A DNA stretch of 64,000 nt, from positions 372,001 to 436,000 of the forward strand of contig NZ_JAAXPN010000001.1 of assembly GCF_012396505.1 (NCBI RefSeq), written 5' to 3'. Within the stretch, counting starts at the first letter, position 1. Every line of letters starts with the position of its first letter. This DNA comes from Periweissella fabalis. GTDB taxonomy: Bacteria; Bacillota; Bacilli; Lactobacillales; Lactobacillaceae. The position numbers and the translations under genes were made by a program. Under the pieces are notes generated by a model. It ran no database searches, was not told where the DNA came from, and saw nothing but the letters and a program-made list of their open reading frames with translations. This document shows positions 15,573 to 24,204 of this stretch, piece after piece.

Positions 15573-17282
15573 TTATTGTGCTTTGTTATTACGTAATTGG
15601 TCAATTAATTGGGCATCCGGCGTAACATACATAGTTGATTGACCTTCAAAAATTACATAACCGGGTTTGGAACCATTGGGTTTACGTAACAATTTAGCCG
15701 GAAGATAATCAACCGGAACGTTAGCTGATTCGCGGGCTTTTGAGAAGTAAGCAGCGAGGGTGGCACCTTCTAATAACGTTTGCTCACTGGGATTACTATC
15801 ATGAATAATAACATGCGAACCTGCCATTTTTTGGACGTGCAACCAAATATCGTTGCGTGCTGCTGTTTTAAGGCTTAATTTATCATTTTGCAAATTATTT
15901 TTCCCAACTTCAATTAACGTGCCATCCGTTGCATAGAATTTTTCTGGTTGTGAGATTTGCAAGCGGGCTTTTTTGTTCTTAGCTTTATTGCGAATATAAC
16001 CTTCCGTCGTCAACTCCATTCGGATTTCATTAATATCTTTGGGACTGGCAATTTCAATTTGTGCCATAATATTTTCTAGGTACTCAAGTTCATGTTGAGT
16101 CAGAGCAATTTGCTCGTCAACATAAGCCACGGCCTTTTTTAACTTATTATACTTGGTAAAATATTTTTGTGCATTTTGAGAAGGACCAATTTGATTACTC
16201 AATGGAATTTTCATTGGTTTTTCATTGTCATAATAATTTGGTAACGTAATTTCCGTCATTCCACGTTCAACTTGGTAAAGGTAGGTCGTTAATAACTCAC
16301 CTTTAACCTTAAATTCGTCGGCATGGGCTGATTCGTCAAGAGTTTTTTCAAGCTTCTTTAACTTAGTTTTGTTCTTCTTAATTTCATTACGGACGACGCG
16401 AATCACATTACCAGCTTGTTGTTGTACCCGGTCACGTTCAGCACGATCGGCAAAGTAGATATCTAACATTTCGCCCAAGGTCGCAAATTCACGCACTGTT
16501 CCAGGTAAAGTTAACCACTTAAATGGTGCAAAGACGACTTTGTTGTTCGTCGCTAAATCAATTAATTGTGGTGCCGGGGTACTAAAGTTTGCCAACCAGT
16601 TTTGAGCATGGGCCATAGCATCGCCGGGTTCATGTACTACGGTTGCTAATTCTAGCGCCGAATCAAAGGCAAAACCTTGAAAATGGCCTTGAATCGCTTT
16701 AGCTAAATCTTTTTGATCAGGAATATCCAAGATAAAGTTCGCCAAGCCTTGCAATGAATCATATGGGTTAATAACATCTTGCTTAGGTGGGGCAATATAT
16801 TGCGCCCCAGGGTATAGTGAACGGACCCGGTTTTGATCGGCCGAAACGTGTTTGATTAATTCAATAATCTTATTAGTCTTTTGGTTAACCAAGAACAAGT
16901 TTGAGTGACGGCCCATCATTTCAAGAATTAACACAACTTCCTCTAAATCTCCGAGTTCATCATGGGTTAAAACTGATAATTTAATAATCCGGTCATTTTC
17001 AACTTGTTCAATCTTTTCGATTTTGGCACCTTCGAGGTGTTTGCGTAACATCATCGCAAAAGATGGTGGGGTGGTTGGGTTAGCGTACGGAATGTTAGTG
17101 ATTTGAGCCCGCGCAAAAGTAGGATGTGCAGATAATAGTAGCGGATAATTCTTACCATTATTCCGAATCACTAAAATAACTTCTTGGGGGTAGGGTTGAT
17201 GAATCTTAGCGATTCGTCCACCAACTAAAAGCCCTTGGAGTTCAGTAACCATTGCATGCGTAAATAAACCGTCAAAACTCAT
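15573..17282 (-). CDS. rqcH: RqcH / NFACT ribosome quality-control protein
   Basis: RqcH binds stalled 50S-peptidyl-tRNA complexes and adds C-terminal alanine tails. The family was earlier called fibronectin-binding protein A/Fbp. The protein has 569 aa from the ATG at 17282, with GGAGGAA upstream. The NFACT-N domain starts MSFDGLFTHAMVTEL with the NYPLLLSAHPTFARAQIT segment. A charged coiled coil lies at about 285-420. The C-terminal NFACT-R domain contains RNDIWLHVQKMAGSHVII. Upstream in-frame codons to 17315 include the ribosome site and are not used. The gene is monocistronic, with a hairpin downstream. Confidence 0.92.
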   Translation of the reverse strand: MSFDGLFTHAMVTELQGLLVGGRIAKIHQPYPQEVILVIRNNGKNYPLLLSAHPTFARAQITNIPYANPTTPPSFAMMLRKHLEGAKIEKIEQVENDRIIKLSVLTHDELGDLEEVVLILEMMGRHSNLFLVNQKTNKIIELIKHVSADQNRVRSLYPGAQYIAPPKQDVINPYDSLQGLANFILDIPDQKDLAKAIQGHFQGFAFDSALELATVVHEPGDAMAHAQNWLANFSTPAPQLIDLATNNKVVFAPFKWLTLPGTVREFATLGEMLDIYFADRAERDRVQQQAGNVIRVVRNEIKKNKTKLKKLEKTLDESAHADEFKVKGELLTTYLYQVERGMTEITLPNYYDNEKPMKIPLSNQIGPSQNAQKYFTKYNKLKKAVAYVDEQIALTQHELEYLENIMAQIEIASPKDINEIRMELTTEGYIRNKAKNKKARLQISQPEKFYATDGTLIEVGKNNLQNDKLSLKTAARNDIWLHVQKMAGSHVIIHDSNPSEQTLLEGATLAAYFSKARESANVPVDYLPAKLLRKPNGSKPGYVIFEGQSTMYVTPDAQLIDQLRNNKAQ

Positions 17283-17506
17283 TGAGCATGTTCCTCCATT
17301 TGTAAAATAATTCAATAGTTACTATTATACCGCATTTTACATAGATTGTAGATAAAGTTAAAACTCAGTTGTAGTAGTAAGCTTAGTATTAATTCGAGTT
17401 TATTAAGTAATTTTCAATGTACAATTAATAGCCATCTTAAATTAATATTTATATTAATAATCGCCAAATATATAGTTGGTATATACAATAAGCGTTTAAT
17501 ATGATA

Positions 17507-17530
17507 AACTAAAAGAAATTCAATTTTAGT
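17507..17530. promoter_or_regulatory. Inverted repeat in the MarR gene leader (candidate operator)
   Basis: ACTAAAA (17507-17513) and TTTTAGT (17524-17530) form a perfect inverted repeat just downstream of a TATGAT -10 box (17500-17505). It lies 23 bp before the MarR-type gene. MarR proteins usually repress their own promoter from such sites. Confidence 0.5.
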
Positions 17531-17552
17531 TAACTAAAGGACATATAGTATT

Positions 17553-17972
17553 ATGAAATCAAGTTTGGATGCTTTACGCGATAGTGAGAAAATTCAACGT
17601 AGTGCGTTAATGAAAATTACAAAGCAATATAATTTAACCATTGCCGAGTGGCAATTACTGACAACTATGATGGCTGGCTTTGATACTCAAGATAAGTTAT
17701 CAGCAGAAACCGGACTTGATACATCAACACTTTCAAGACAATTAAAAAGTATTTTTGCAAAAGAATTTGTCGATAAAGTTGCCACCGGTCGCGATCGTCG
17801 GCAACTTGTATATTCTGTTTTACCAAAAGGGACAGAAGCTGTTTTGGCAATTAATACAGAATATCAAAAACTTGAAGGTGTTATTTTTGACAAATGGTCT
17901 AATGAAGAAATTAATATGCTTCGAATTTTATTAAATCGCTTAGAAAAATCAATGGGACGTGTTGCAGAATAA
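17553..17972 (+). CDS. MarR family transcriptional regulator
   Basis: This is a 139-aa winged-helix regulator. The middle part (AEWQLLTTMMAGFDTQDKLSAETGLDTSTLSRQLKSIFAKEFVDKV) forms the helix-turn-helix, followed by the wing GRDRRQLVYSVLPKG. Terminal helices form the dimer interface. No cysteine sensor is visible. The gene has its own promoter and a possible autoregulatory inverted repeat. The target genes are unknown; degV follows but has a separate promoter. AAAGGA precedes the ATG by about 12 bp. Confidence 0.85.
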   Translation: MKSSLDALRDSEKIQRSALMKITKQYNLTIAEWQLLTTMMAGFDTQDKLSAETGLDTSTLSRQLKSIFAKEFVDKVATGRDRRQLVYSVLPKGTEAVLAINTEYQKLEGVIFDKWSNEEINMLRILLNRLEKSMGRVAE

Positions 17973-17992
17973 TTAAGTTTTTATATAGCAAT

Positions 17993-18022
17993 TTGACAAG
18001 CTGTTTAACAAAACAGTATGAT
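17993..18022 (+). promoter_or_regulatory. Promoter of the degV gene
   Basis: TTGACA (17993-17998) and TATGAT (18017-18022) are separated by 18 bp. They lie 80 bp upstream of degV and just after the MarR gene. Confidence 0.65.
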
Positions 18023-18102
18023 AGAATATATTTTGATATTGAAAAATTTTGATATTGAAAATAAAATTTATCTGTATTTTTTAGAGAAACGAGGGTTATT
18101 GA

Positions 18103-18969
18103 ATGAAAATCGCCGTGGTTACTGACAGTACTTGTTACTTAAACGACGAAGAAGTTGCGAATAATAATATTACTGTTATTCCAATTCCGGTGATTGTAGA
18201 TGGACAGGTATATGAAGAAGGCGTAACAGTTTCAAACGCCCAATATTATGATATGTTGGCTCATTCACAATCATTCCCATCAACTTCACAACCAGCTATT
18301 GGTCAATTGATTAATGTTTATGAAGGCCTACGTGATCAAGGGTTTGATGCAATTATTTCAATTCACTTATCATCTACAATTTCAGGGATGTATAATACAG
18401 TTGCAAACGTTGCTAATCAAATTGATGGGGTTAAGATTTATCCATACGATAGCCAAATTACGATGCGGTTAATGGGTGAGTTAGTTATAGATGCTGCTCG
18501 TATGGCTAATGCTGGTGAAACACCAGAAGATATTTTGGCCGAACTAGACAAAGTTCGTAAAACAATCAAAGAATTCTTTGTTGTTGATGATTTACAAAAT
18601 TTAGTGCGTGGCGGTCGATTATCGAATGCAAGTGCTTTTATTGGTTCAGTTTTAAAAATTAAACCATTACTAACTTTTGATGACAATACTCATGAAATTG
18701 TCGCATTTGAAAAAGTACGTTCAATGAAGAAAGCACGTAAGCGTGTTGAAGAATTGTTCGCCGAAGTTATGGCAACTGTTCCGTATACAATTAAGTTAAC
18801 TGTTTATCATGCCAATGCACCTAAAGTGGCAGAGGAATGGTATACTGAATTAAAACAAACTTATCCAACGTTATCAATTGAAATTGCTGAAATTGGTCCA
18901 GTTATTGGAACTCATCTCGGTCAAGGTGCTTTAGCACTTGGCTGGATGCAAGATACATCAGTAAACTAA
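18103..18969 (+). CDS. DegV family fatty-acid-binding protein
   Basis: This 288-aa DegV protein has the usual two-domain layout. It begins MKIAVVTDSTCYLNDE and contains the S-T-S-Q-P motif (SFPSTSQPAIGQ, about 62-73) and HLSSTISGMYNTV. The GGRLSNASAFIGSVLKIKPLL segment is conserved across the family. DegV/FakB proteins hold a fatty acid and present it to the FakA kinase for phosphorylation. Whether this member is a FakB partner or a paralogue is not decidable here. It is a single gene with its own TTGACA promoter. Confidence 0.88.
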   Translation: MKIAVVTDSTCYLNDEEVANNNITVIPIPVIVDGQVYEEGVTVSNAQYYDMLAHSQSFPSTSQPAIGQLINVYEGLRDQGFDAIISIHLSSTISGMYNTVANVANQIDGVKIYPYDSQITMRLMGELVIDAARMANAGETPEDILAELDKVRKTIKEFFVVDDLQNLVRGGRLSNASAFIGSVLKIKPLLTFDDNTHEIVAFEKVRSMKKARKRVEELFAEVMATVPYTIKLTVYHANAPKVAEEWYTELKQTYPTLSIEIAEIGPVIGTHLGQGALALGWMQDTSVN

Positions 18970-19051
18970 TATAAAACATAATTATTTTTTGATAACGGCT
19001 TGTGATATTTATTTATTATTTGATTGCTATTTTTTTGAATCTTCATTTATA

Positions 19052-19128
19052 TGGTAAAATATTTATCAGATGGAGATTTCATATTTACATTAATGGAAAT
19101 TTCCCGATAACGGAAGTTTCCGTTTTTT
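19052..19128 (+). promoter_or_regulatory. Promoter and possible attenuator upstream of mvaS
   Basis: An extended -10-like sequence (TGGTAAAAT, 19052-19060) is followed by a terminator-like hairpin AACGGA-AGTT-TCCGTT (19109-19124) with a T run, ending 30 bp before the gene. An upstream near-copy, GGAAATTTCC (19095-19104), can pair with GGAAGTTTCC in the hairpin and compete with it. Conditional termination is possible, but no ligand or leader peptide is evident. Confidence 0.4.
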
Positions 19129-19158
19129 ATTCTCATGAAATCCAAGTAGGAGGACCAA

Positions 19159-20319
19159 ATGAAAATTGGTATTGATCAAATCGCTTTTGCAACAAGCGAT
19201 AAATATCTTGATTTGACAGAATTAGCCCATGCCCGGGATACAGATCCAAACAAATTCTTAATCGGGATTGGTCAAAGTGAACAAGCAGTAATTACTAAAA
19301 CACAAAACATTGTCACATTAGGGGCAAGTGCCGCTGCTCAGATTATTAACGATAGCAATCGCGATATGATTGATATGATTTTAGTAGCTACTGAATCAGG
19401 TATTGATAATTCTAAGTCAGCTGCTGTCTATATTCAAAAATTACTTAAACTAAATCGCTATGCTCGAACACTTGAACTTAAACAAGCATGCTATGCTGGT
19501 ACGGCTGGATTAATGTTTGCTCGTGATTTCGTTGCAAGCCATCCAGAAAAACAAGTTTTAGTGATTGCCGCTGATGTAGCACGTTATGGTATTAATACTC
19601 CTGGGGAAGTTACCCAAGGTGGGGGTGCGGTGGCAATGTTAGTTAAAGCAAATCCACAAGTTATTAGTTTTAACGATGATAATGTTTACATGTCAGATGA
19701 TGTGATGGACTTTTGGCGGCCAATTTATCGGAGTGAAGCTTTAGTTGATGGTCATTTTTCAGCAAATATCTACCAAGATTTTTTTAAAGAATTATGGGAT
19801 CGTTACCGGTCCACTACTGGCCATGCCATTAATGATTTTAAAGCTTTTGCATTTCACTTACCATTTACCAAAATGGGCTTAAAAGGCTTACGCGAAATCT
19901 TACCTGAAGCAACTGAAGACCAACAAGCAGCGTTACTTGCTGAATTTGAAGCTAGTCGCGTTTATAATCGACGGGTAGGGAATTTATATACCGGTTCCTT
20001 GTACTTGAGCTTGATTTCGTTATTGGCAAATGGTTCAGTTCAAGCTGGGGATCGAATTGGTTTGTTTAGTTATGGCTCAGGGGCCGAGGGAGAATTTTAC
20101 TCAGCCACCGTTGAAGCTAACTTTAAGCATGGCTTACAAACTGACTTTAATGCTTTGTTTGCTAAGCGAACACAGGTTAGTGTTGCTGAATATGAAGAAA
20201 TTTTTGCCGATAAAGCACCAAATGATGGTCAAAATGTGATGTTTGATTTAACCAATGATCCTAATCGGTTTGTTTTAGCGGGAATTCAAGACGAAAAACA
20301 CGTCTATAAGCAACAATAA
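19159..20319 (+). CDS. mvaS: Hydroxymethylglutaryl-CoA synthase
   Basis: The enzyme condenses acetyl-CoA with acetoacetyl-CoA to HMG-CoA, the second step of the mevalonate route to isoprenoids in cocci and lactobacilli. It has 386 aa, matching the bacterial enzyme. The catalytic residues fall at the positions known from the enterococcal enzyme: E79 (ATESGID), C111 (KQACYAGTAG) and H233 (AFHLPFTKM). GTGGGAV-type glycine-rich sequence (TQGGGAVAML) is also present. TAGGAGG precedes the ATG. A strong terminator follows, so it is monocistronic. Confidence 0.95.
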   Translation: MKIGIDQIAFATSDKYLDLTELAHARDTDPNKFLIGIGQSEQAVITKTQNIVTLGASAAAQIINDSNRDMIDMILVATESGIDNSKSAAVYIQKLLKLNRYARTLELKQACYAGTAGLMFARDFVASHPEKQVLVIAADVARYGINTPGEVTQGGGAVAMLVKANPQVISFNDDNVYMSDDVMDFWRPIYRSEALVDGHFSANIYQDFFKELWDRYRSTTGHAINDFKAFAFHLPFTKMGLKGLREILPEATEDQQAALLAEFEASRVYNRRVGNLYTGSLYLSLISLLANGSVQAGDRIGLFSYGSGAEGEFYSATVEANFKHGLQTDFNALFAKRTQVSVAEYEEIFADKAPNDGQNVMFDLTNDPNRFVLAGIQDEKHVYKQQ

Positions 20320-20328
20320 TTTTTTACT

Positions 20329-20362
20329 AAAAACGTTACGGTAAGCTTGCCGTAACGTTTTT
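20329..20362 (+). terminator. Terminator after mvaS
   Basis: Perfect arms AAAAACGTTACGG (20329-20341) and CCGTAACGTTTTT (20350-20362) enclose an 8-nt loop. The A/T ends also allow reverse termination. Confidence 0.85.
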
Positions 20363-20529
20363 AAATTGGTGCGTATTATTAATTTTTTAAATTAAAAATT
20401 AGAAAAAGTTTGTAAATTCACTTGTATATTGATAGCATTAGAGAATGATATATTAAAAGTATTGTATTTTGATTAAAACAAAAATTAGAATGGGATACTT
20501 ATGATTTATATGGAGAGAGAGGTTTTTTT

Positions 20530-22287
20530 ATGGATATATTCCGCAAGCTAACTTGGTTCTTCAAAGAACAAAAAGCGATGTACATTCGTGGGCTCCTTGC
20601 ATTGATGATGACGGCATTTTTAAATATGATTCCGCCATTTTTAATCGGTTATACCGTCAATCAAATTGTCGCCCATAGTTTAACACCGATGAAGTTAGCT
20701 TTAATTTTACTGGGGGTCGGCGCCGAAGCTGTGACCCTCTATGCATTCCGATATATTTGGGCCGTGCACATTTGGGGTGGGGCAACGTACCTCGAACGGA
20801 AGTTACGGCAACGCTTGTACATGCATTTTATGCACATGGACACCAAATTTTACCAAACATATCGGACTGGGGACTTAATGACGCGGGCAACTAATGACTT
20901 AATTCAAATTCGCCAAGTTGCGGGGATGGGAATTTTGACCTTAGTTGACTCATTAACGACTGGGACAGTTACGATTATTACGATGGCGTTTGTTGTTGAT
21001 TGGCGCTTAACGTTAGTCGCCATCTTACCATTCCCATTATTAGCCGTGATGTCAATTAAATTAGGTCATCGGATGCATAATGCCTTTGGTGATCAACAAC
21101 GCGCCTTTTCTAAGTTAAGTGATAAGGTTCAAGAATCACTTTCAGGGATGAAAGCCATCAAGACATTAGGTCAAGAAGCGCAAGATATTGAAGATTTCAA
21201 CGCGCATAACAAGGCTTTGATGCAGGCTTATAAAAAAGTTGAGTTTGTTGGGGCATTGTATGACCCACTAACGACCATGATTATTGTGTTGGCGTATGTT
21301 GCAACCATTATCTATGGTGGTTGGTTAGTCTTACATCAACAAATCAATATCGGCCAATTAGTCTCATTTATTGCTTACTTATCAATGTTAATTTGGCCAA
21401 TGTTTGCGATTGGTCAATTATTTAACATTATCGAACGCGGGAATGCCTCATATGACCGGGTTATGAACATTTTAGATAATGAAACCCACATTAAAGAAGC
21501 TGAAAATCCCGTTATGCTACCTGCACAAGGTGATCTTCATTTTGCTATCAAGCAATTTCAATATCCTGATGATGCTGAAATTGCGCTTCAAGATATTGAT
21601 GTGACAATTAAAGCCGGCCACACGCTTGGAATTGTTGGCCAAGTTGGGGCGGGGAAAACTTCATTATTGAAGTTACTCCTCCGTCAATATGATAACTACG
21701 AGGGTGTCATTACTTTAAATGGTGAAGATATTCGCCAATTCCCCCAAGACACATACTTGCGTTCGATTGGTTATGTGCCGCAAGAAGGGTTCTTATTTAG
21801 TACTTCGATTAAAGAAAATATTCGCTTTGCTCGGCCAGATGCTAGTGATGAACAAGTCCATGCTGCCGCACAAAAAGCAGCCTTCCATGACGACATTATG
21901 AACATGCCCGATGGTTATGAAACAGAAGTTGGTGAACATGGGATTAGTTTATCTGGTGGTCAACGCCAACGGCTTGCTATTGCCCGAGCATTGTTAATTA
22001 ATCCAGAAATTTTAATTCTGGATGATTCATTATCCGCGGTTGATGCCCGGACCGAAGCCGCTATTTTAGCTGTTTTAAAACGTGATCGCGCTAATAAAAC
22101 GACCATTATTTCTGCTCACCGGATGAGTTCAGTAATGAATGCGGAAAACATTATTGTGTTTGATCATGGTCAAATCAAAGAACGTGGTACTCATGCTGAT
22201 TTATTGGCTAAAAATGGTTGGTATGCAATGATTTACCAACAGCAACAACATGGGATGGACGCTACCATCCAAGGAGGTGAAGCTTAA
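20530..22287 (+). CDS. ABC exporter half-transporter, subunit 1 (YheI/LmrC-like)
   Basis: This 585-aa protein has six transmembrane helices in the first ~310 residues and a C-terminal ATPase domain. Walker A is GQVGAGKTS, the signature LSGGQRQR is intact, and the histidine switch ISAHR is present. Walker B reads ILILDDS, so the catalytic glutamate is replaced by Asp. In heterodimeric exporters one subunit carries such a degenerate site. The next gene, overlapping by 1 bp, encodes the partner with a canonical site. The pair therefore resembles YheIH/LmrCD multidrug exporters. Substrates are unknown. Confidence 0.88.
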   Translation: MDIFRKLTWFFKEQKAMYIRGLLALMMTAFLNMIPPFLIGYTVNQIVAHSLTPMKLALILLGVGAEAVTLYAFRYIWAVHIWGGATYLERKLRQRLYMHFMHMDTKFYQTYRTGDLMTRATNDLIQIRQVAGMGILTLVDSLTTGTVTIITMAFVVDWRLTLVAILPFPLLAVMSIKLGHRMHNAFGDQQRAFSKLSDKVQESLSGMKAIKTLGQEAQDIEDFNAHNKALMQAYKKVEFVGALYDPLTTMIIVLAYVATIIYGGWLVLHQQINIGQLVSFIAYLSMLIWPMFAIGQLFNIIERGNASYDRVMNILDNETHIKEAENPVMLPAQGDLHFAIKQFQYPDDAEIALQDIDVTIKAGHTLGIVGQVGAGKTSLLKLLLRQYDNYEGVITLNGEDIRQFPQDTYLRSIGYVPQEGFLFSTSIKENIRFARPDASDEQVHAAAQKAAFHDDIMNMPDGYETEVGEHGISLSGGQRQRLAIARALLINPEILILDDSLSAVDARTEAAILAVLKRDRANKTTIISAHRMSSVMNAENIIVFDHGQIKERGTHADLLAKNGWYAMIYQQQQHGMDATIQGGEA

Positions 22288-24068
22288 TGGCCAAAGAACA
22301 ATCAATTTGGGCGGAAAAATTAACGTTTAAAGACCAAGTTAAAGTCATTAGAGGCTTATTGCCATTTGCTAAGCCTTATAAATGGTACTTCTTTAGTGCC
22401 ATTGTTGCTATTGGGGTTGTATCAGCCATCAATGTCTTATTACCACGGATTTTACAAGAATTCATGAATAAGTATTTAGGTCATCTCGATACTAAGTTCC
22501 AAGTTTTAATAATTTTTGCCGCCGTTTACTTTGGGGTTTCACTGCTCAAAGCAGTATTCCAATTTCTGCAAGAATACTTATATGGTCTTGGTGGGGCCTA
22601 TGCGGAGGTTAATACCCGTGAACAACTTTACCGCCATATTCATACCCTGGGGATGCGGTATTTTGACCAAAATCCGGCTGGTTCGATTTTGTCACGAGTA
22701 ACCAATGATACCCAAGCCTTGTTTGAAGTTTGGCGGCTATTCATGCTCGTCTTAATGGGGACGTTTGGTTTGGTGGCTTCATACTACGCGATGTTTGTCA
22801 CTAATGCCAAAATTGCCTTAGCCTTACTAATTTTCTTACCGTTCTTATTCGGGGCCGTGTTCTACTACCAACGAGTAAGTTCCAAAGTTTATGGTGGCAT
22901 GCGGGAGAAACTATCCCAATTAAATGCCAAAATTGCCGAATCAATAAACGGAATTAATGTGATTCAACAATTCCGCCAAGAAATGCGGATGGGAAAAGAT
23001 TTTGCGGTGACCAACGATGAATATCAAATGGCCCGGATTCGGATGATCAAAACTGAATCGTTGTTACTTAATCCTTTGATGAACTTATTTAATGGGTTAG
23101 GAATTGTGATTATCTTAGGGATGTTTGGTTGGCATTCAATGGATGCGGCTGTCGCGGCCGGTACGGTCTACGCCTTTATTTCATATTTGAATAACTTCTT
23201 TGCACCAATGAGTGAAATCATGCAAGAATTAGCGTTATTCCAAGATGGTTCTGTCGCAGGGGTCCGGGTCTTGCGCATTCTTGAAAATCAAGAACTTGCC
23301 CCCGCACAAGTCGCACATCCCCACGGTGAAATCACCCAAGGTAAAATTGAATTCAAAAATGTAACGTTCTCCTATGATGGGGTTCATCCAATTTTGAAGA
23401 ATTTATCATTTACGGCCTTACCTGGCCAAACGATTGCCTTAGTTGGTCACACTGGTTCTGGTAAGAGTTCAACGATCAATGCTTTGATGCGTTTTTATGA
23501 TTTCCAAGAAGGCCAAATTTTAATTGATGATCAAGATATTCGCGAATATCCGATTGCCGAAATTCGCAAAAAACTTGGCCTGGTATTACAAGAATCATTC
23601 ATGTTCTACGGGGATGTTAGTTCAAATATTCGAATGTTTAACCAAGACATTACTGATGAACAAGTTAAAGCGGCTGCTGAATTTGTCCAAGCAAGTCGTT
23701 TTATAGAAGAATTACCAAAAAAATATGCTGAACCCGTGATTGAACATGGAGCAACATTTTCAGCTGGTGAAAAGCAATTACTTAATTTCGCCCGAACAAT
23801 TGTTACCAATCCTAAGATTTTAGTGCTCGATGAGGCAACGGCTAATATTGACACTGAAACTGAAGTTACCATTCAAAAAGCACTCGCTAAGATGCGTAAT
23901 AACCGGACTACGATTGCCATTGCCCACCGTTTGTCAACGATTGAAGATGCTAATTTAATTTTAGTGCTTGATCAAGGTGAAGTCATTGAACGTGGTACTC
24001 ACGCAGAATTACTTGCTTTAAATGGTAAGTATAAAGAAATGTATGATCTTCAAGGAAAAGAAGTTTAG
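22287..24068 (+). CDS. ABC exporter half-transporter, subunit 2 (YheH/LmrD-like)
   Basis: This is the 593-aa partner of the preceding half-transporter, with six helices followed by an ATPase domain. Walker A is GHTGSGKSS. The signature is FSAGEKQLL, a variant of LSGGQ. Walker B LVLDEATANID has the catalytic Glu, and IAHRLST has the switch His. The start codon overlaps the previous stop, so equal amounts are likely made. A divergent signature in this subunit together with Asp in the other subunit matches the asymmetric site pattern of heterodimeric exporters. A terminator follows within 10 bp. Confidence 0.88.
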   Translation: MAKEQSIWAEKLTFKDQVKVIRGLLPFAKPYKWYFFSAIVAIGVVSAINVLLPRILQEFMNKYLGHLDTKFQVLIIFAAVYFGVSLLKAVFQFLQEYLYGLGGAYAEVNTREQLYRHIHTLGMRYFDQNPAGSILSRVTNDTQALFEVWRLFMLVLMGTFGLVASYYAMFVTNAKIALALLIFLPFLFGAVFYYQRVSSKVYGGMREKLSQLNAKIAESINGINVIQQFRQEMRMGKDFAVTNDEYQMARIRMIKTESLLLNPLMNLFNGLGIVIILGMFGWHSMDAAVAAGTVYAFISYLNNFFAPMSEIMQELALFQDGSVAGVRVLRILENQELAPAQVAHPHGEITQGKIEFKNVTFSYDGVHPILKNLSFTALPGQTIALVGHTGSGKSSTINALMRFYDFQEGQILIDDQDIREYPIAEIRKKLGLVLQESFMFYGDVSSNIRMFNQDITDEQVKAAAEFVQASRFIEELPKKYAEPVIEHGATFSAGEKQLLNFARTIVTNPKILVLDEATANIDTETEVTIQKALAKMRNNRTTIAIAHRLSTIEDANLILVLDQGEVIERGTHAELLALNGKYKEMYDLQGKEV

Positions 24069-24073
24069 TTAGA

Positions 24074-24103
24074 AAGCCGACAGAATTTTACTGTCGGTTT
24101 TTT
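24074..24103 (+). terminator. Terminator after the ABC exporter pair
   Basis: CCGACAG (24077-24083) and CTGTCGG (24091-24097) form a 7-bp GC-rich stem followed by six Ts. Confidence 0.85.
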
Positions 24104-24113
24104 ATTTTGCCCT

Positions 24114-24139
24114 TAAATATTATTCAATCTAACCGATAA
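24114..24139 (+). promoter_or_regulatory. Flagellar sigma factor (SigD/sigma-28)-like promoter of fliD
   Basis: TAAA (24114-24117) and ACCGATAA (24132-24139) lie 14 bp apart, 65 bp upstream of fliD. The consensus for flagellar sigma factors is TAAA-N15-GCCGATAA. The -10 half matches at seven of eight positions and the spacing differs by one. No good vegetative promoter is seen closer to the gene. Confidence 0.55.
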
Positions 24140-24204
24140 TTATTATTAAGGAAATATAAAGACAATAACACTTATTTAAACAACTTAAGAAAAGAGGGAT
24201 AAAT

